Below are positions 33,487 to 44,063 of a stretch of DNA of 64,000 nucleotides, one piece after another. Source of the stretch: Iodobacter arcticus (GTDB lineage Bacteria; Pseudomonadota; Gammaproteobacteria; Burkholderiales; Chitinibacteraceae); the NCBI RefSeq assembly GCF_042664895.1, contig NZ_JBHTBQ010000004.1:1-64000 (forward strand), read 5' to 3'. The notes beneath the pieces are model-generated. The model had not been told where the DNA came from. It saw nothing but the letters and a program-made list of their open reading frames with translations, and did no database searches. The position numbers were made by a program, and so were the translations under genes. Each line of letters opens with the position of its first letter. Position 1 is the stretch's first letter.

Positions 33487-34068
33487 ATGAACAAGTTGAA
33501 TCTGACCGCACTTTCGGTTGCATTATTTCTTGGCGTAAATACTAGCGCTATTGGTGACGAGATGTCGAAGCCAGACTACAAAGCCGCCAAAGAGGGTATT
33601 TCGGCTATGTATAAGTCGGACCAATCTACTTGCAAGGCGAAGACAGGCAACGCTAAGGATGTGTGTAGCGAAGAAGCCAAAGGCCGCGAAAAAGTCGCCA
33701 AAGCTGAGCTTGAAGTGAAAAACAGCCCTAGCGACAAGTATCGATACGAGTTGCGGATGGCGAAAGCGGATTCAGCATACGATGTCGCTAAGGAAAAATG
33801 TGATGATGCCTCCGGCAATGCCAAAGACGTGTGCCGTAAGGAAGCAAAAAGCGCTTACGTAACCGCTAAAGCAGACGCAAAAGTAGCTGAGAAAACTTCG
33901 GACGCTAACACTACGGCACGAGAAAAAAGCACTGACGTTCGTAAGGATGCGGTAACCGACAAACAAGACGCCGCCTATGCCGTAGCCAAGGAAAAATGTG
34001 ATGCGTTGGCAGGCGACACCAAGGCCAATTGCCTCAAGGAAGCGAAGAGAGTCAACGGTCAGCCTTAA
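33487..34068 (+). CDS. Secreted Ala/Lys-rich protein with three CX10C repeats
   Basis: A 193-residue protein with a signal peptide of about 22 residues (hydrophobic LTALSVALFLGVNTSAIG). The mature part is helical and rich in Ala, Lys, Asp and Glu. Three repeats each carry a Cys pair exactly 11 residues apart: C49/C60, C105/C116 and C171/C182, with the pattern GNAKDVCxxEAK. The even number of Cys suggests disulfides in the periplasm. A strong AAAAAGGAATAACC site precedes the ATG. I do not recognise a defined function. The neighbours suggest a stress role. Confidence 0.8.
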   Translation: MNKLNLTALSVALFLGVNTSAIGDEMSKPDYKAAKEGISAMYKSDQSTCKAKTGNAKDVCSEEAKGREKVAKAELEVKNSPSDKYRYELRMAKADSAYDVAKEKCDDASGNAKDVCRKEAKSAYVTAKADAKVAEKTSDANTTAREKSTDVRKDAVTDKQDAAYAVAKEKCDALAGDTKANCLKEAKRVNGQP

Positions 34069-34697
34069 ACATAAGTTGAAACGGCCTCCCTTTTTTAGGG
34101 GGGGCTAATTTCAATAGGGATGAGATTGGATGTGTAGTTTGTGCAAAAAGGCTAGGTCATCGAAAACCGAGGTGACATTGACGTGCTGCAACGCGTCAAA
34201 GGCCGCGAAATTGCATTTACTTGGGCTTATCGCGCAAGTTCTGATCCCTTCCTCCCGCTTGGCGCTTGTGTGCGTCTTTGCTTGAGTAGGCCTGATTTAG
34301 GCACAATTTGTGCCGACCAGTCGTTTGTAAACGCAGCACTTCTGAGCAACTGACTTACAAGCTGCTTTAGCGCAAGTTGCTAAAATCCCCTCCGCGTTAA
34401 ACCCCGCATCACCTCCCTTTACGCCCAGTAATGATCGCTTATTCATCATTACCTTGGACTCGTTGTTAACCCCTTGATACGCACATTGAGCTCAGCTCGC
34501 TGCCTGGGGCTTTTCCTCGCTCAGCGTCATTGTGAATGAATCGACAGCAGACCTTAAAAGTGCGAAATCGCTGGGGTTGGGCGGCAGATGGGCTAAACCC
34601 GCCTGCCGCTAAGCAGTGCGGGCTTATCAAGCCGTATTTGCTGCGTAATATCTGTAAGGAAGCGGCCATCTATGCTCCCAATAATGGCCTGCCTTGT
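34069..34697. other. Intergenic region after the CX10C protein
   Basis: No gene supported. A C-rich then G-rich stretch just after the CX10C gene could act as a weak terminator. Around 34527-34556 the sequence TTGTGAATGAATCGACAGCA resembles TTGTGAATGAAACGTCAACA at 44922-44952. A frame read here over the end of the large synthase gene looks spurious. Confidence 0.4.
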
Positions 34698-37600
34698 TTA
34701 ATTGTGGGGCGGTTGAATCTTGGTAATACCTTGATCAATCGTGATTGAGAACTGACATAAATGCGGCTGCTGATCATCAACTAAACGCATCACCGCCTCC
34801 TCTTGTAAAACCCCATCAATGCTTAAAGTGATCACGCCAGCATTATGGACAGACGAAACGGGGGTTTGAGTGATGCCAAGGTGGTACACCGTATTCATGT
34901 AGCGATAATCAATGGTGATCCTTGGCCAATCGGCCGGTAAGCAAGGCTGTAGCGTAAGCCGATTGCCTTCAAGCTTTATTCCTAGCAGTGATTCAGTGAT
35001 CAAACGATATAGCCAACCTGCTGAGCCGGTGTACCAGCTCCAACCACCTCGGCCTTGATCGTTTGGCAGTGCATATACATCAGCCGCAATCACATAAGGC
35101 TCTACTTTGTATCGGCGTGCCTCAGCGGGCGTAGTGGCATGAAGGATCGGATTAATAATATTGAGTAGCTTCCAGGCTTGATCTCGCTCTCCTAACTCAG
35201 CAAACGCCATCGCTGCCCAGATTGCACCATGCGTGTACTGGCCGCCATTTTCGCGCACACCCGGTACATAGCCACGGATATACCCCGGGTTATGTTCGCC
35301 ACTATTGAAGGGGGGATCGAATAGCTTAATCACGCCGATATCACTACATACAAGGTGAGTATCCAGCGCAGCCATCGCGCTTTGTGAGCGATTTGCATCG
35401 TAAGCGCCACTAAGCACAGACCAACTTTGCGCAATTGAATCAATTTTGCATTCGTCTGCTGTATGACTTCCCAGTGGCGTGCCATCGTCAAAGTAGGCGC
35501 GGCGATACCATTCACCATCCCAGCCATGAGCCTCTAGGTTTTGATGGAGCTTGGTATATTGCTCATCGCATCGCAAAGCAAACGGGGCATCTCCATAGGC
35601 TGTGGCTATTTTGCTAAATTGCCGCAACACTTCGCACAAGAAGAATCCTAGCCAGATGCTTTCCCCTTTGCCGTGAATGCCGACCAGATTCATGCCGTCG
35701 TTCCAGTCACCGGAACCCATCAAAGGCAAGCCGCGTTCACCAAACCGCAAGCCGTGCTCGATAGCCAATACACAGTGCTGATACAGCGTTGCGTGCTGTT
35801 CTGAAGGGGTTGGTAAATCGAAATACGATTCTTCATCTGGGTGCAACAAGCGCCCATCCAAGAAAGGAATTTCGGTGGCTAAAACGGCCAAATCTGCGCT
35901 ACTTTCAACATAACGGCACACTGCCAGTGCTAGCCACAAATAATCATCAGAGCAACGTGTTCTTACGCCACGGCCTAATGGTGGGTGCCACCAATGCTGC
36001 ACATCGCCTTCTTTGAATTGTCGGCTAGCGCAAAGTAATAAATGCGCCCGAACAATGGCTGGCTCGGCATGAACCAATGCCATGACATCTTGCAATTGGT
36101 CACGAAACCCAAATGCACCTCCTGATTGATAAGCACCGCTGCGTGCCCAAATTCGGCATGCCAAGGTTTGATACATTAACCAACCATTGGCTAAAAGATT
36201 AAGCCCTTGATCGGGTGTATGCACCTGAACCGTCGTTAATGTTTTTTGCCAATAGGCCTGCACGGCCAGCAAAGCCTCTTTGGCCGCTAAAACCCCGCGA
36301 AACCGCGAGAGCAATTGATTGACTTCTTCTTCTGATTTCCCAAGCCCCAGCCTAAAGACGATTTCTTTTTCTTGCCCCGCTGCCAGCTCAAAATGCGTTT
36401 GCATCGCAGCACAAGGATCAAACCCCGCCCCTGTTTTGCCAGATAATCGAGTCCGCTGCAGTGCAGCTGGGCTTTTTAAGGAGCCATTTCGGCCAAGAAA
36501 TTCAGTTCTATCGCCTGTAACAAAACGATTAACATTATCGCAATCTAAAAAAGCGATTCGATCTGAAAACTCAGTGCTGTAGGGGTTTCGAGCGCATAAG
36601 GCGCCGCAATGCGGATCAATCATGCTCTGAATATGGATCGCAGATTTGCTGCGTAAGTCACCCAATACCCACTCCATATAGGCCGTTGCGGATAGTTTCC
36701 TAGGTTGTAGCGTGTCATTGCGAACTTTAAGCACGATGAATTTAATGGGCGCATCGAGCGCAACGTAAACCCACATTTGCGAATGAACCCCGGCTACTTG
36801 CGTCTCAAACACGCTATACCCAAAGCCGTGCCGAATTGTGTAATCACTTTCGCGCTTGCAAGGCAGCGGGGTGGGTGACCAAACTTGGCCTGTTTCTTCA
36901 TCGCGCAAATAAATCGCTTCACCGCTGCTATCGCTAACGGCGTCATTACTCCAAGGGGTAAGCCGATATTCGTGTGCATTTTCGCTCCAGGTATAAGCTG
37001 AGCCGCTCTCTGAAATAACACTCCCAAAGTGAGGATTGGCTAAAATATTTACCCAAGGCGCTGGTGTGACTTGCTCTGGTTTTAATTCGATAACATATTC
37101 GCGGCCATCTTGTGAAAAGCCGCCAACGCCATTGTCAAATAATCGACTTTGCTTTGGCTTGGCAGGCAGATTAAGGCGTGCAGCGGGTGGCGCATTGATT
37201 TTGTCTGCAATTAACTTGGGCATTTTTAATACCAACGGGCCTAGCTCGGTGAGTTGCTCCTCCAAAGTGCCTTTGCTGTCTATGAGTACAACACGAGCGA
37301 CGGATTGAAACAGCAGCCTGTCTTCACTTGAAATATGCTCTGCGGAGCGAACAAAAATGCCGCCGGGTCGATCAAGCACACTGGCCTCAATGCCTGAGGC
37401 GATTAAACCGAGGATTTGTTCCTGCAAGCGCTGTCTATAGCCTGCATGATCTTCATTCCAAATGACCAAATCGACAGTCAGACCTTTTAAGCGCCAATAG
37501 GCATGTGCTTGTATTAATTGCTGTACCAGCTCGATGTTTTCAGCAGCGCTTATTTGTAATAGCACGATGGGCAGATCGCCTGAAATGGCATATCCCCACA

Positions 37601-40600
37601 AACCAGATTGCCCCCGGCGATTTTTGATTAATTCTGCTTTATCAGCGCGTAAAGCGCTCTGTGCGTAAATGACTGCTCCTGCAAGTTGCGCATACAGTTG
37701 TGAGTCGGCCTCGTTGGCATTGAGCTGCCTGAGTACCACATGACTATGTGTCCAAGCCATGTCAAACACGCGATCTGCTGAATAGTAATCCTGGTATTTG
37801 TTAATTAAGCCTAATGCCGCTTCGCGATGATCGGCCCCACCCGTAATCATACTGAGCGTGCTCGATTGTCCTGGCGCCAGCTTAATGCGATAGCGAATCG
37901 CCACAATGGGATCCAGCACCGAACCTTGTGTTCCAGATAATTCAGACCATTGCTGCATCGTTTGCGGATTAGCGCTGGTGTGCGTGCGGCCAATGAAGCG
38001 TAATCGATCTGTTTCGTAAGACGCTGCACTGACCTCGCCACCGTGCACAATCATCAGATGTAATAAACAGGGCGCAGCTTCTGTTGGCGAGCGCGGACGT
38101 CGAGTGCATAAAATGGCGCGCTGCTCGGGCAGGATTTCAGTTTGAACAAATAAATTACTAAATGCGGGATGCAATGCATCTGCCGCCGCAGGTGCAATAA
38201 CCACTTCGGCATAACTGGTTACGTCAATCAGGCGAGCTTGTTTGGAGCGATTGGTGATGCGGATGCGCCGCAGCTCGATATCGTCTTCAGGCGAAACAAC
38301 AATTTCTGTCAGCGTTTCAAACCTGGCCTCGCTTGAATTGATAGCATCTGTGCGCCGAAATTCGGCACGTCCTTCTGTGAACGTCGCTTCAAAACTTTCT
38401 GCAGATTTGTTGCAGGGTTGCGAGCTATTCGACCAAAACTCGCCACTTGCGTGGTCTCTGACATAGCAAAAAGTACCCCAGCGATCGCTGGTACTATCTT
38501 CATGCCAACGGGTCATCGCCATGTCTTTCCAGCGGCTATAACCGCTACCGGCATTGTTAACCATGACGTGGTAGCGACCATTCGATAGCAACTGCACTTC
38601 TGGGCTTTGGGTGTCAGGGCTATCAAACGTTCGAATTGGCGCTGTGGCGCGTAAAGATAAATCGCTGATATCTGGGCGTTCCTCCGTGTGTGAGTAAACA
38701 GAGGATGAAACAGGAATGCGCTCCTGAAGTAAAAGCAGCACCGACTGAAATAAACGATCAGATTCAAATCGCCGCTGCATGGGCTTATCAAGCAATAGAT
38801 AAGCAAGCGCCAACAAACTCATCCCTTGGTGATGAGCCATATAGGCGTAGACAATGGCCGATGTTTGTAAACGGCGCTGGCGTATAGGCGTGTAGTCAAC
38901 CGCTTCAAATAAACCGAATTGCCCTAGTAGTTTCTCATCCGCAAGACGCATTAAATTCAAACACGCTTTTTCAGGTATGACCATCAAGGCCATGACTGAG
39001 GCATAGGGTGCAATTACTAAATCCTCTGCAAGCCCTCGTTTTAAGCCTAAACCAGGCACGCCAAAAGCACGGTATTGATAGTTTTGATGAACATCAACGG
39101 CGTTGTATCCCGATTCTGAAATACCCCAAGCGACGCGCATTTGAGCGCCATATGTAATCTGACGCTCAACGGCAACTCGGCAGGTTTGCTCTAACAGAGT
39201 GTTTTCATAACTAGGCATCACCAGCAGTGGCATCAAATACTCAAACATTGAGCCTGTCCACGACATCAAAACGCTTTCCCCACCAGAGTTGGTGAGCAAA
39301 CGCCCCAATGCAAACCAGCTTTCTTGCGGTATTTGGCCTTGCGCAATGGCAACAAAACAACAAAGGCGCGCCTCGGATGCGAGTAAATCATAGCAACCAG
39401 AATCAACTTTCTGCTCGGTGACGTTATAACCAATGCTAAGTAAATTTCGAGTGGGATCAAATAAAAAGTTGTATTCCATTTGCGTCAATTGTTCGGCCTG
39501 CAATGCCAATCGCATCGCCTTATCTAGCATGGCTTTTGCACGGCTAGCGCCGACATGAATTGCTAGTTGTAATGGCATCCATTCAGATTGAGTATGGGTG
39601 CCGCCTGTTAGGCCACTTGCTTCTACATCGGTCAGCTGAGCGAGTTCATGCAAAGTCAGATTTTCAGTGGCCGAATTCAAGCGCATAAGGGACTCAGGGC
39701 TAGCCCTTAAACTGAGCCACGGGGCAATAAAGTTTAAAGCTTCAAGCGCAGCGTCTGCTTGCTGTACAAATTTTTGAGCCCACCATGCGCCGATTTCCTC
39801 TGTCTCCGCTTCTTTGGATTCAAGTGCAGCCACTAGGGCAACACCTCCACGCTGCAATTCAAGCAATGATTGTCTTAGCTGACTGAGCATTGTGGGGGAT
39901 TGAGCGAGAACTAATTGCAGTGTTTGGCGTAATGCTTTGACTTCCGCAGGAGCAATTTGCGGCGCGAAATCTTGCTCGATCACGCTTAGCGTATCACTGA
40001 GCCCAGCAAAGACGCGCGGCGAGATGAGGCAATCATCTTTCAGTAATAGCAATCCAGCTTTCAGTGTTAATAAATGCCCGGCTAGATTGCCACTATCAAC
40101 CGTTGATATATAAGCAGGCGTCAGTATTTCTAGAGTCTGGGTGTCGTACCAGTTATAAAAATGCCCTTGATACTGGGCTAAGCGGCTCATTGTTTTGAGC
40201 GTGTTTTCGGTGCGGACTAATAATCCTTCGAGTGGCAAATAAGCAAAGTCGTAGGCCGATAGATTGGCTAAGAGCGCCAGCCCCATATTGGTTGGTGATG
40301 TACGATGAGCGATCGTATCTTGACGGTATGGCTGGTAATTATCTGGCGGCAAGTAATGATCATCAGCGCTAACAAAACGCTCAAAAAAAGCCCAAGTTCG
40401 CCGCGATAGTGCACCTAGAAACTGCAACTGATCATCAGATAGAACACTTTTCTGGGGGGATTGCGGCAAGCTGATCCACCAAGCAATTGCGGGTGAAACA
40501 AGCCAAAGCAGCAGGATGGGCCAAGCCACTAATAATGATTCGGCTTTAAACTTAGCCAGAGTCATTAAGAGTATCAATGCCAGCGCAGGACCGGCCCACA

Positions 40601-43520
40601 TCAGTGAGCAGTAAATACCCAGCTGGTGCGCTTGGCCCTCTTGATTGTCTCTTTGGGTTTCTTGTGAAGAGCGCCATTCTAATAAATGGGTATGGCTAAC
40701 CTTCATGCGCCAGATTGTTATACCAATGGCACTGATGCTTTGCTTGGCTTCAAAAGGCAATAAGGCAAGTTCAAAAACCAATAAACCTAGCCTTTGCCAT
40801 AAGGCCTTTGCAAGCTCCCGAATATGCAAGCTCAAGCTCATTTCCGCGGGCTTTTTCAGTAAAGAATGCATCGTAGTTATAAGGGTTGCGCTGCAGATAA
40901 CGCCGAGTAGCACCACGCTTGAGAGCCATAGCGATGGTGACAAAAGCCAAGCAAAGATAAAGGTTAAGGTCAGCGCAATAGGAACCAGACTGCGGCGCAG
41001 ATTGTCGATGAGTTTCCACTGCGACAGCATGGACAATGGATTAGGCGTGCGCGTAACACCCGCTAAAGCGCTTAAATGGGGTGTTGTTGATAGCAGCCAG
41101 CCTACAAGTTGCCAATCGCCTCGCAGCCAGCGATAGCGCCTAGAAATGTCAGCACGATAAGTGACTGGGTAATCTTCATAGAAATCAACATCACTCACGA
41201 GGCCAGAACGGGCATAACATCCTTCCAGTAGGTCATGGCTTAGAATGCAATTGTCGGGGAGCCGTTTTGTCAGCGCCAATTCAAAAGCATCAAGATCATA
41301 AATACCTTTGCCAATATAAGAGCCTTCACCAAAAGCATCTTGATAAACATCCGAAACGGCTCGGGTATAGGGATCAATGCCCACCATTCCGCCTAGCAAG
41401 CGCGCATAGCGTGAGCGATTACTCGCGTTTAAATTGAGTGCAATGCGCGGCTGCAAAATGCCGTAGCCACTGACAACTCGCTGTTTGTTTGTATCATAAA
41501 CTGCGCGATTAAGCGGATGCTCCATCGTTGCGATCAGTTTTTTTGCGGCATCCCGTGGCAGTTGTGTATCCGTATCTAAGGTAATCACATACTTCACTTG
41601 GCCTAAATGGCGTAATTCGCCTTCTACTTGCGAAAAACCATAAGCGGCCACATCAATTTTGGGGGAGTTAGCCCGTAATAAGGCGTTCAAGCAGGATAAT
41701 TTACCGCGTTTACGCTCATAGCCCATCCAAGTTTTTTCACTTTTATTCCAGCTGCGCGCACGATGGAATAAATAAAAATGTGCTCCTTCAGCACTCGCCG
41801 TATTTGCGGCATATTTCTGATTTAGCTGATTAATTCTTTGCTGCGCCAATTGCTGTAAGGCGGCATCTTCAGGCTGATTTTGCTGTGCTGAATCGCTAAA
41901 ATCGGTGAGTAGCCCAAAGTAAATATGCTTATCCCGATTGGCTAGGAAAGCCACTTCGATTGATTCAATTAAATCTTCTATATCGTCGCTGTGCATCAGC
42001 ATCGTGGGTACGATAACGAGGGTGCAAGCGCTTTGTGGTACACCCTCTGAAAAGTTCATTCTAGGCAAAGTATGGGGAGCTACCCACAGTGTTACCAACC
42101 AATTCACAAGCGAAATAGCACTTTGACTTGCAGACAAAGCCACTAAAACACCCATCAATAACACTAAACCTAGCGATGTATAAGCACTCACAATGGATTG
42201 CAAAATTAGCAATGAAAATAAAGCCGTGATCAGTGCCGCACCCAATAAGTAGCTACTTAATGGTGAGCGGGCGATGCGTTTTTTCCATTTTTTGAGGTAA
42301 AAGGAAGGGATATTGATGGCTTGCTCTAATTCATCCACGCCTTGGCCAATCAAAAAATAGCCAATATGATTATCCCCATCATTTTGCCCCGTTGCGGCTT
42401 GCGCTAAATGAAGCGCGGTTTGTGCTACTTCGATTTCTTGGCGATGGCTTTGCTTAGCCAAAGCTTCAAGTACATGGCGATAACGATCGCGAGTAGCAAA
42501 ATCCATGTTGGAGTAAATCTGGCTAGGGTCTTGGCGAAAAATTTGTTCTGCCACGCTCATCTGTTCAACAAAGTCTCGCCAATCCACGGCGCCCAAAATA
42601 CGTAAGCTGCCAATACTATTGCTGACGGATACTTGGTCGGCAGCTTGCTGCTGGTTTTCTAGCTGAACTAAATGCTCGATGGAGAGGCCGGAGTCGGTTA
42701 GATGCTGCTCTATCCATGTTAGCGGTAGCGCCAGCGCGGTGCCGCGCCCTTGTAAGCGACGAGCCAACTCGGCCACAAAGGCGCTAACCATAGGTGGGTT
42801 GGAGCGTGCCATATCGGCAATTGCCAGAATAAGATTTTTTGGATCTTTTTCTGCAACTTGGGTCATCTCCATTGCCCATGCGCATGCGAGGTGACGCTCA
42901 TTCGTTCGAATGGCAACGCGTGCACTAATGCGGCGTAAATTCTCAATAATCGCCAGCCGCAGCATAATCGGGATGGCCCACAATTCGCCCAGCTTGAGCG
43001 GGCTGATGCTTTGATACGCGCTGATAAAGCGCGCTAATGTTTCCATATCAATCCGCCCATCACTGTGTGCAATCGTCGCCAAAGCCAAATCATAAACACG
43101 AGGGCAGCCAGCAGATGGGCCCTCTTTGAGATAAGGCAATTGGCGGTAATAGTTTTTGGGTAAATGGTTTTTGGCGGTATGAATTTGCTCTTCAATTAAA
43201 TAAAAATTGTCGAGTAGCCATGCGCCCGCTGGCGTAATCTCTCTTTGATTAGCAAGCTCTGCTGTTAATAGATTGCATACATTGATGAGTGTTTTTTTAT
43301 TTTCATCTAATCGTGATAATAAAATGTCAGACGCATTTGTTCCGCCCAGTTGGTGCAAGAGGGCAAGTGATTTACCATGCTGCGCCATTTGATCGGCATT
43401 GTATAAATCGTCGCGCAATGGCAATTCTAGGTCTGAAGAAGAATTATTGTTTTGATGCCAAGGCTGCCAAGAGCTAAAAGCCATTTGCCATAATTTGCCC
43501 AATAGGTTGCCATTTGCCAT
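34698..43520 (-). CDS. ndvB: Cyclic beta-1,2-glucan synthase-type protein (NdvB/ChvB family)
   Basis: A giant 2940-residue inner-membrane enzyme. Order: an N-terminal cytoplasmic region (1-410), a helix cluster near 425-475, then a GT84-type glucosyltransferase domain with VITLDTDTQLPRD (near 648), GEGSYIGKGIYDLDAFE, LSHDLLEG (near 762) and RYRWLRGDWQLVGW (near 800). More helices and a glucoamylase-like domain (about 1060-1500) follow, then two carbohydrate-binding segments (near 1670 and 2165) and a GH94 phosphorylase domain with GSGDWNDGMN (near 2602). In rhizobia such proteins start, elongate, size and cyclise beta-1,2-glucan for osmotic adaptation. All expected motifs appear intact. The symbol is by family resemblance. 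Confidence 0.88.
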   Translation of the reverse strand: MANGNLLGKLWQMAFSSWQPWHQNNNSSSDLELPLRDDLYNADQMAQHGKSLALLHQLGGTNASDILLSRLDENKKTLINVCNLLTAELANQREITPAGAWLLDNFYLIEEQIHTAKNHLPKNYYRQLPYLKEGPSAGCPRVYDLALATIAHSDGRIDMETLARFISAYQSISPLKLGELWAIPIMLRLAIIENLRRISARVAIRTNERHLACAWAMEMTQVAEKDPKNLILAIADMARSNPPMVSAFVAELARRLQGRGTALALPLTWIEQHLTDSGLSIEHLVQLENQQQAADQVSVSNSIGSLRILGAVDWRDFVEQMSVAEQIFRQDPSQIYSNMDFATRDRYRHVLEALAKQSHRQEIEVAQTALHLAQAATGQNDGDNHIGYFLIGQGVDELEQAINIPSFYLKKWKKRIARSPLSSYLLGAALITALFSLLILQSIVSAYTSLGLVLLMGVLVALSASQSAISLVNWLVTLWVAPHTLPRMNFSEGVPQSACTLVIVPTMLMHSDDIEDLIESIEVAFLANRDKHIYFGLLTDFSDSAQQNQPEDAALQQLAQQRINQLNQKYAANTASAEGAHFYLFHRARSWNKSEKTWMGYERKRGKLSCLNALLRANSPKIDVAAYGFSQVEGELRHLGQVKYVITLDTDTQLPRDAAKKLIATMEHPLNRAVYDTNKQRVVSGYGILQPRIALNLNASNRSRYARLLGGMVGIDPYTRAVSDVYQDAFGEGSYIGKGIYDLDAFELALTKRLPDNCILSHDLLEGCYARSGLVSDVDFYEDYPVTYRADISRRYRWLRGDWQLVGWLLSTTPHLSALAGVTRTPNPLSMLSQWKLIDNLRRSLVPIALTLTFIFAWLLSPSLWLSSVVLLGVICSATLITTMHSLLKKPAEMSLSLHIRELAKALWQRLGLLVFELALLPFEAKQSISAIGITIWRMKVSHTHLLEWRSSQETQRDNQEGQAHQLGIYCSLMWAGPALALILLMTLAKFKAESLLVAWPILLLWLVSPAIAWWISLPQSPQKSVLSDDQLQFLGALSRRTWAFFERFVSADDHYLPPDNYQPYRQDTIAHRTSPTNMGLALLANLSAYDFAYLPLEGLLVRTENTLKTMSRLAQYQGHFYNWYDTQTLEILTPAYISTVDSGNLAGHLLTLKAGLLLLKDDCLISPRVFAGLSDTLSVIEQDFAPQIAPAEVKALRQTLQLVLAQSPTMLSQLRQSLLELQRGGVALVAALESKEAETEEIGAWWAQKFVQQADAALEALNFIAPWLSLRASPESLMRLNSATENLTLHELAQLTDVEASGLTGGTHTQSEWMPLQLAIHVGASRAKAMLDKAMRLALQAEQLTQMEYNFLFDPTRNLLSIGYNVTEQKVDSGCYDLLASEARLCCFVAIAQGQIPQESWFALGRLLTNSGGESVLMSWTGSMFEYLMPLLVMPSYENTLLEQTCRVAVERQITYGAQMRVAWGISESGYNAVDVHQNYQYRAFGVPGLGLKRGLAEDLVIAPYASVMALMVIPEKACLNLMRLADEKLLGQFGLFEAVDYTPIRQRRLQTSAIVYAYMAHHQGMSLLALAYLLLDKPMQRRFESDRLFQSVLLLLQERIPVSSSVYSHTEERPDISDLSLRATAPIRTFDSPDTQSPEVQLLSNGRYHVMVNNAGSGYSRWKDMAMTRWHEDSTSDRWGTFCYVRDHASGEFWSNSSQPCNKSAESFEATFTEGRAEFRRTDAINSSEARFETLTEIVVSPEDDIELRRIRITNRSKQARLIDVTSYAEVVIAPAAADALHPAFSNLFVQTEILPEQRAILCTRRPRSPTEAAPCLLHLMIVHGGEVSAASYETDRLRFIGRTHTSANPQTMQQWSELSGTQGSVLDPIVAIRYRIKLAPGQSSTLSMITGGADHREAALGLINKYQDYYSADRVFDMAWTHSHVVLRQLNANEADSQLYAQLAGAVIYAQSALRADKAELIKNRRGQSGLWGYAISGDLPIVLLQISAAENIELVQQLIQAHAYWRLKGLTVDLVIWNEDHAGYRQRLQEQILGLIASGIEASVLDRPGGIFVRSAEHISSEDRLLFQSVARVVLIDSKGTLEEQLTELGPLVLKMPKLIADKINAPPAARLNLPAKPKQSRLFDNGVGGFSQDGREYVIELKPEQVTPAPWVNILANPHFGSVISESGSAYTWSENAHEYRLTPWSNDAVSDSSGEAIYLRDEETGQVWSPTPLPCKRESDYTIRHGFGYSVFETQVAGVHSQMWVYVALDAPIKFIVLKVRNDTLQPRKLSATAYMEWVLGDLRSKSAIHIQSMIDPHCGALCARNPYSTEFSDRIAFLDCDNVNRFVTGDRTEFLGRNGSLKSPAALQRTRLSGKTGAGFDPCAAMQTHFELAAGQEKEIVFRLGLGKSEEEVNQLLSRFRGVLAAKEALLAVQAYWQKTLTTVQVHTPDQGLNLLANGWLMYQTLACRIWARSGAYQSGGAFGFRDQLQDVMALVHAEPAIVRAHLLLCASRQFKEGDVQHWWHPPLGRGVRTRCSDDYLWLALAVCRYVESSADLAVLATEIPFLDGRLLHPDEESYFDLPTPSEQHATLYQHCVLAIEHGLRFGERGLPLMGSGDWNDGMNLVGIHGKGESIWLGFFLCEVLRQFSKIATAYGDAPFALRCDEQYTKLHQNLEAHGWDGEWYRRAYFDDGTPLGSHTADECKIDSIAQSWSVLSGAYDANRSQSAMAALDTHLVCSDIGVIKLFDPPFNSGEHNPGYIRGYVPGVRENGGQYTHGAIWAAMAFAELGERDQAWKLLNIINPILHATTPAEARRYKVEPYVIAADVYALPNDQGRGGWSWYTGSAGWLYRLITESLLGIKLEGNRLTLQPCLPADWPRITIDYRYMNTVYHLGITQTPVSSVHNAGVITLSIDGVLQEEAVMRLVDDQQPHLCQFSITIDQGITKIQPPHN

Positions 43521-44063
43521 TTGAAAGGTGCCTTTTACACAAGCATTTCAAAAAGCCATCGTGGCTGCTCGCTTATTGGGCTGAGCCTCGGGCGGCTGTA
43601 AAAACACCTAAACGGCACACATTTGACTCGCTTTTTTGACCAGTAACGCATTTTTGGTCTGCAAATCCGGCGAAATCTGCTTTCGTTTATGATGCTTTTT
43701 GCTAGTCGGCGGCCTCATGCTGGCAGGCGACTAGCGTATTCAGCTGCACAAGTTCGAGGTTTGCAGCCTACGAACGTAAAATAGAAACGATCGAGCCAAT
43801 GGCAATTAGAGAATGCTTAGAATTTATCGAATAAATATCGCTAGCAATTTGATTTAGCAAGATCAAAGCCACATCTGAATTAAGAATGCGTGGTTTCGAT
43901 TTTATTAATTCACTTTATGTTCATATCATTTTTCCTGATTATGCCGCTTGCTCAACAACATTATAAATATCGTAGGGCGGGTGAAACCCGCGTATTTATT
44001 CGGCATCGCTCGCGGGTTTCACCCACCTACAAATTCAAAAACTAAATCCCGCACTCAAGAAAT
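43521..44063. other. Upstream region of the glucan synthase gene
   Basis: No gene seen. It should hold the promoter of the leftward synthase gene. A hairpin with arms GCTAGTCG and CGACTAGC lies at 43701-43735 without a T tract in either direction. A GTAGGGCGGGTG-type repeat is at 43972-44030. Confidence 0.4.
43972..44030. repeat. Inverted repeat, GTAGGGCGGGTG family
   Basis: GTAGGGCGGGTGAAACCCGC is matched by GCGGGTTTCACCCACCTAC with about 20 bases between. It sits 34 bases downstream of the BON gene stop, where its hairpin could end the leftward transcript. Confidence 0.7.

Noticed and set aside
34536..34748. Open frame of 70 codons overlapping the 3' end of the glucan synthase gene
   Set aside because: It overlaps a clear gene antisense, and its N-terminal residues come from the short repeated sequence also seen at 44922. 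There is no independent support.
43701..43735. Hairpin GCTAGTCG/CGACTAGC as a terminator
   Set aside because: No T tract follows in either direction and no gene ends nearby, so termination is not supported.
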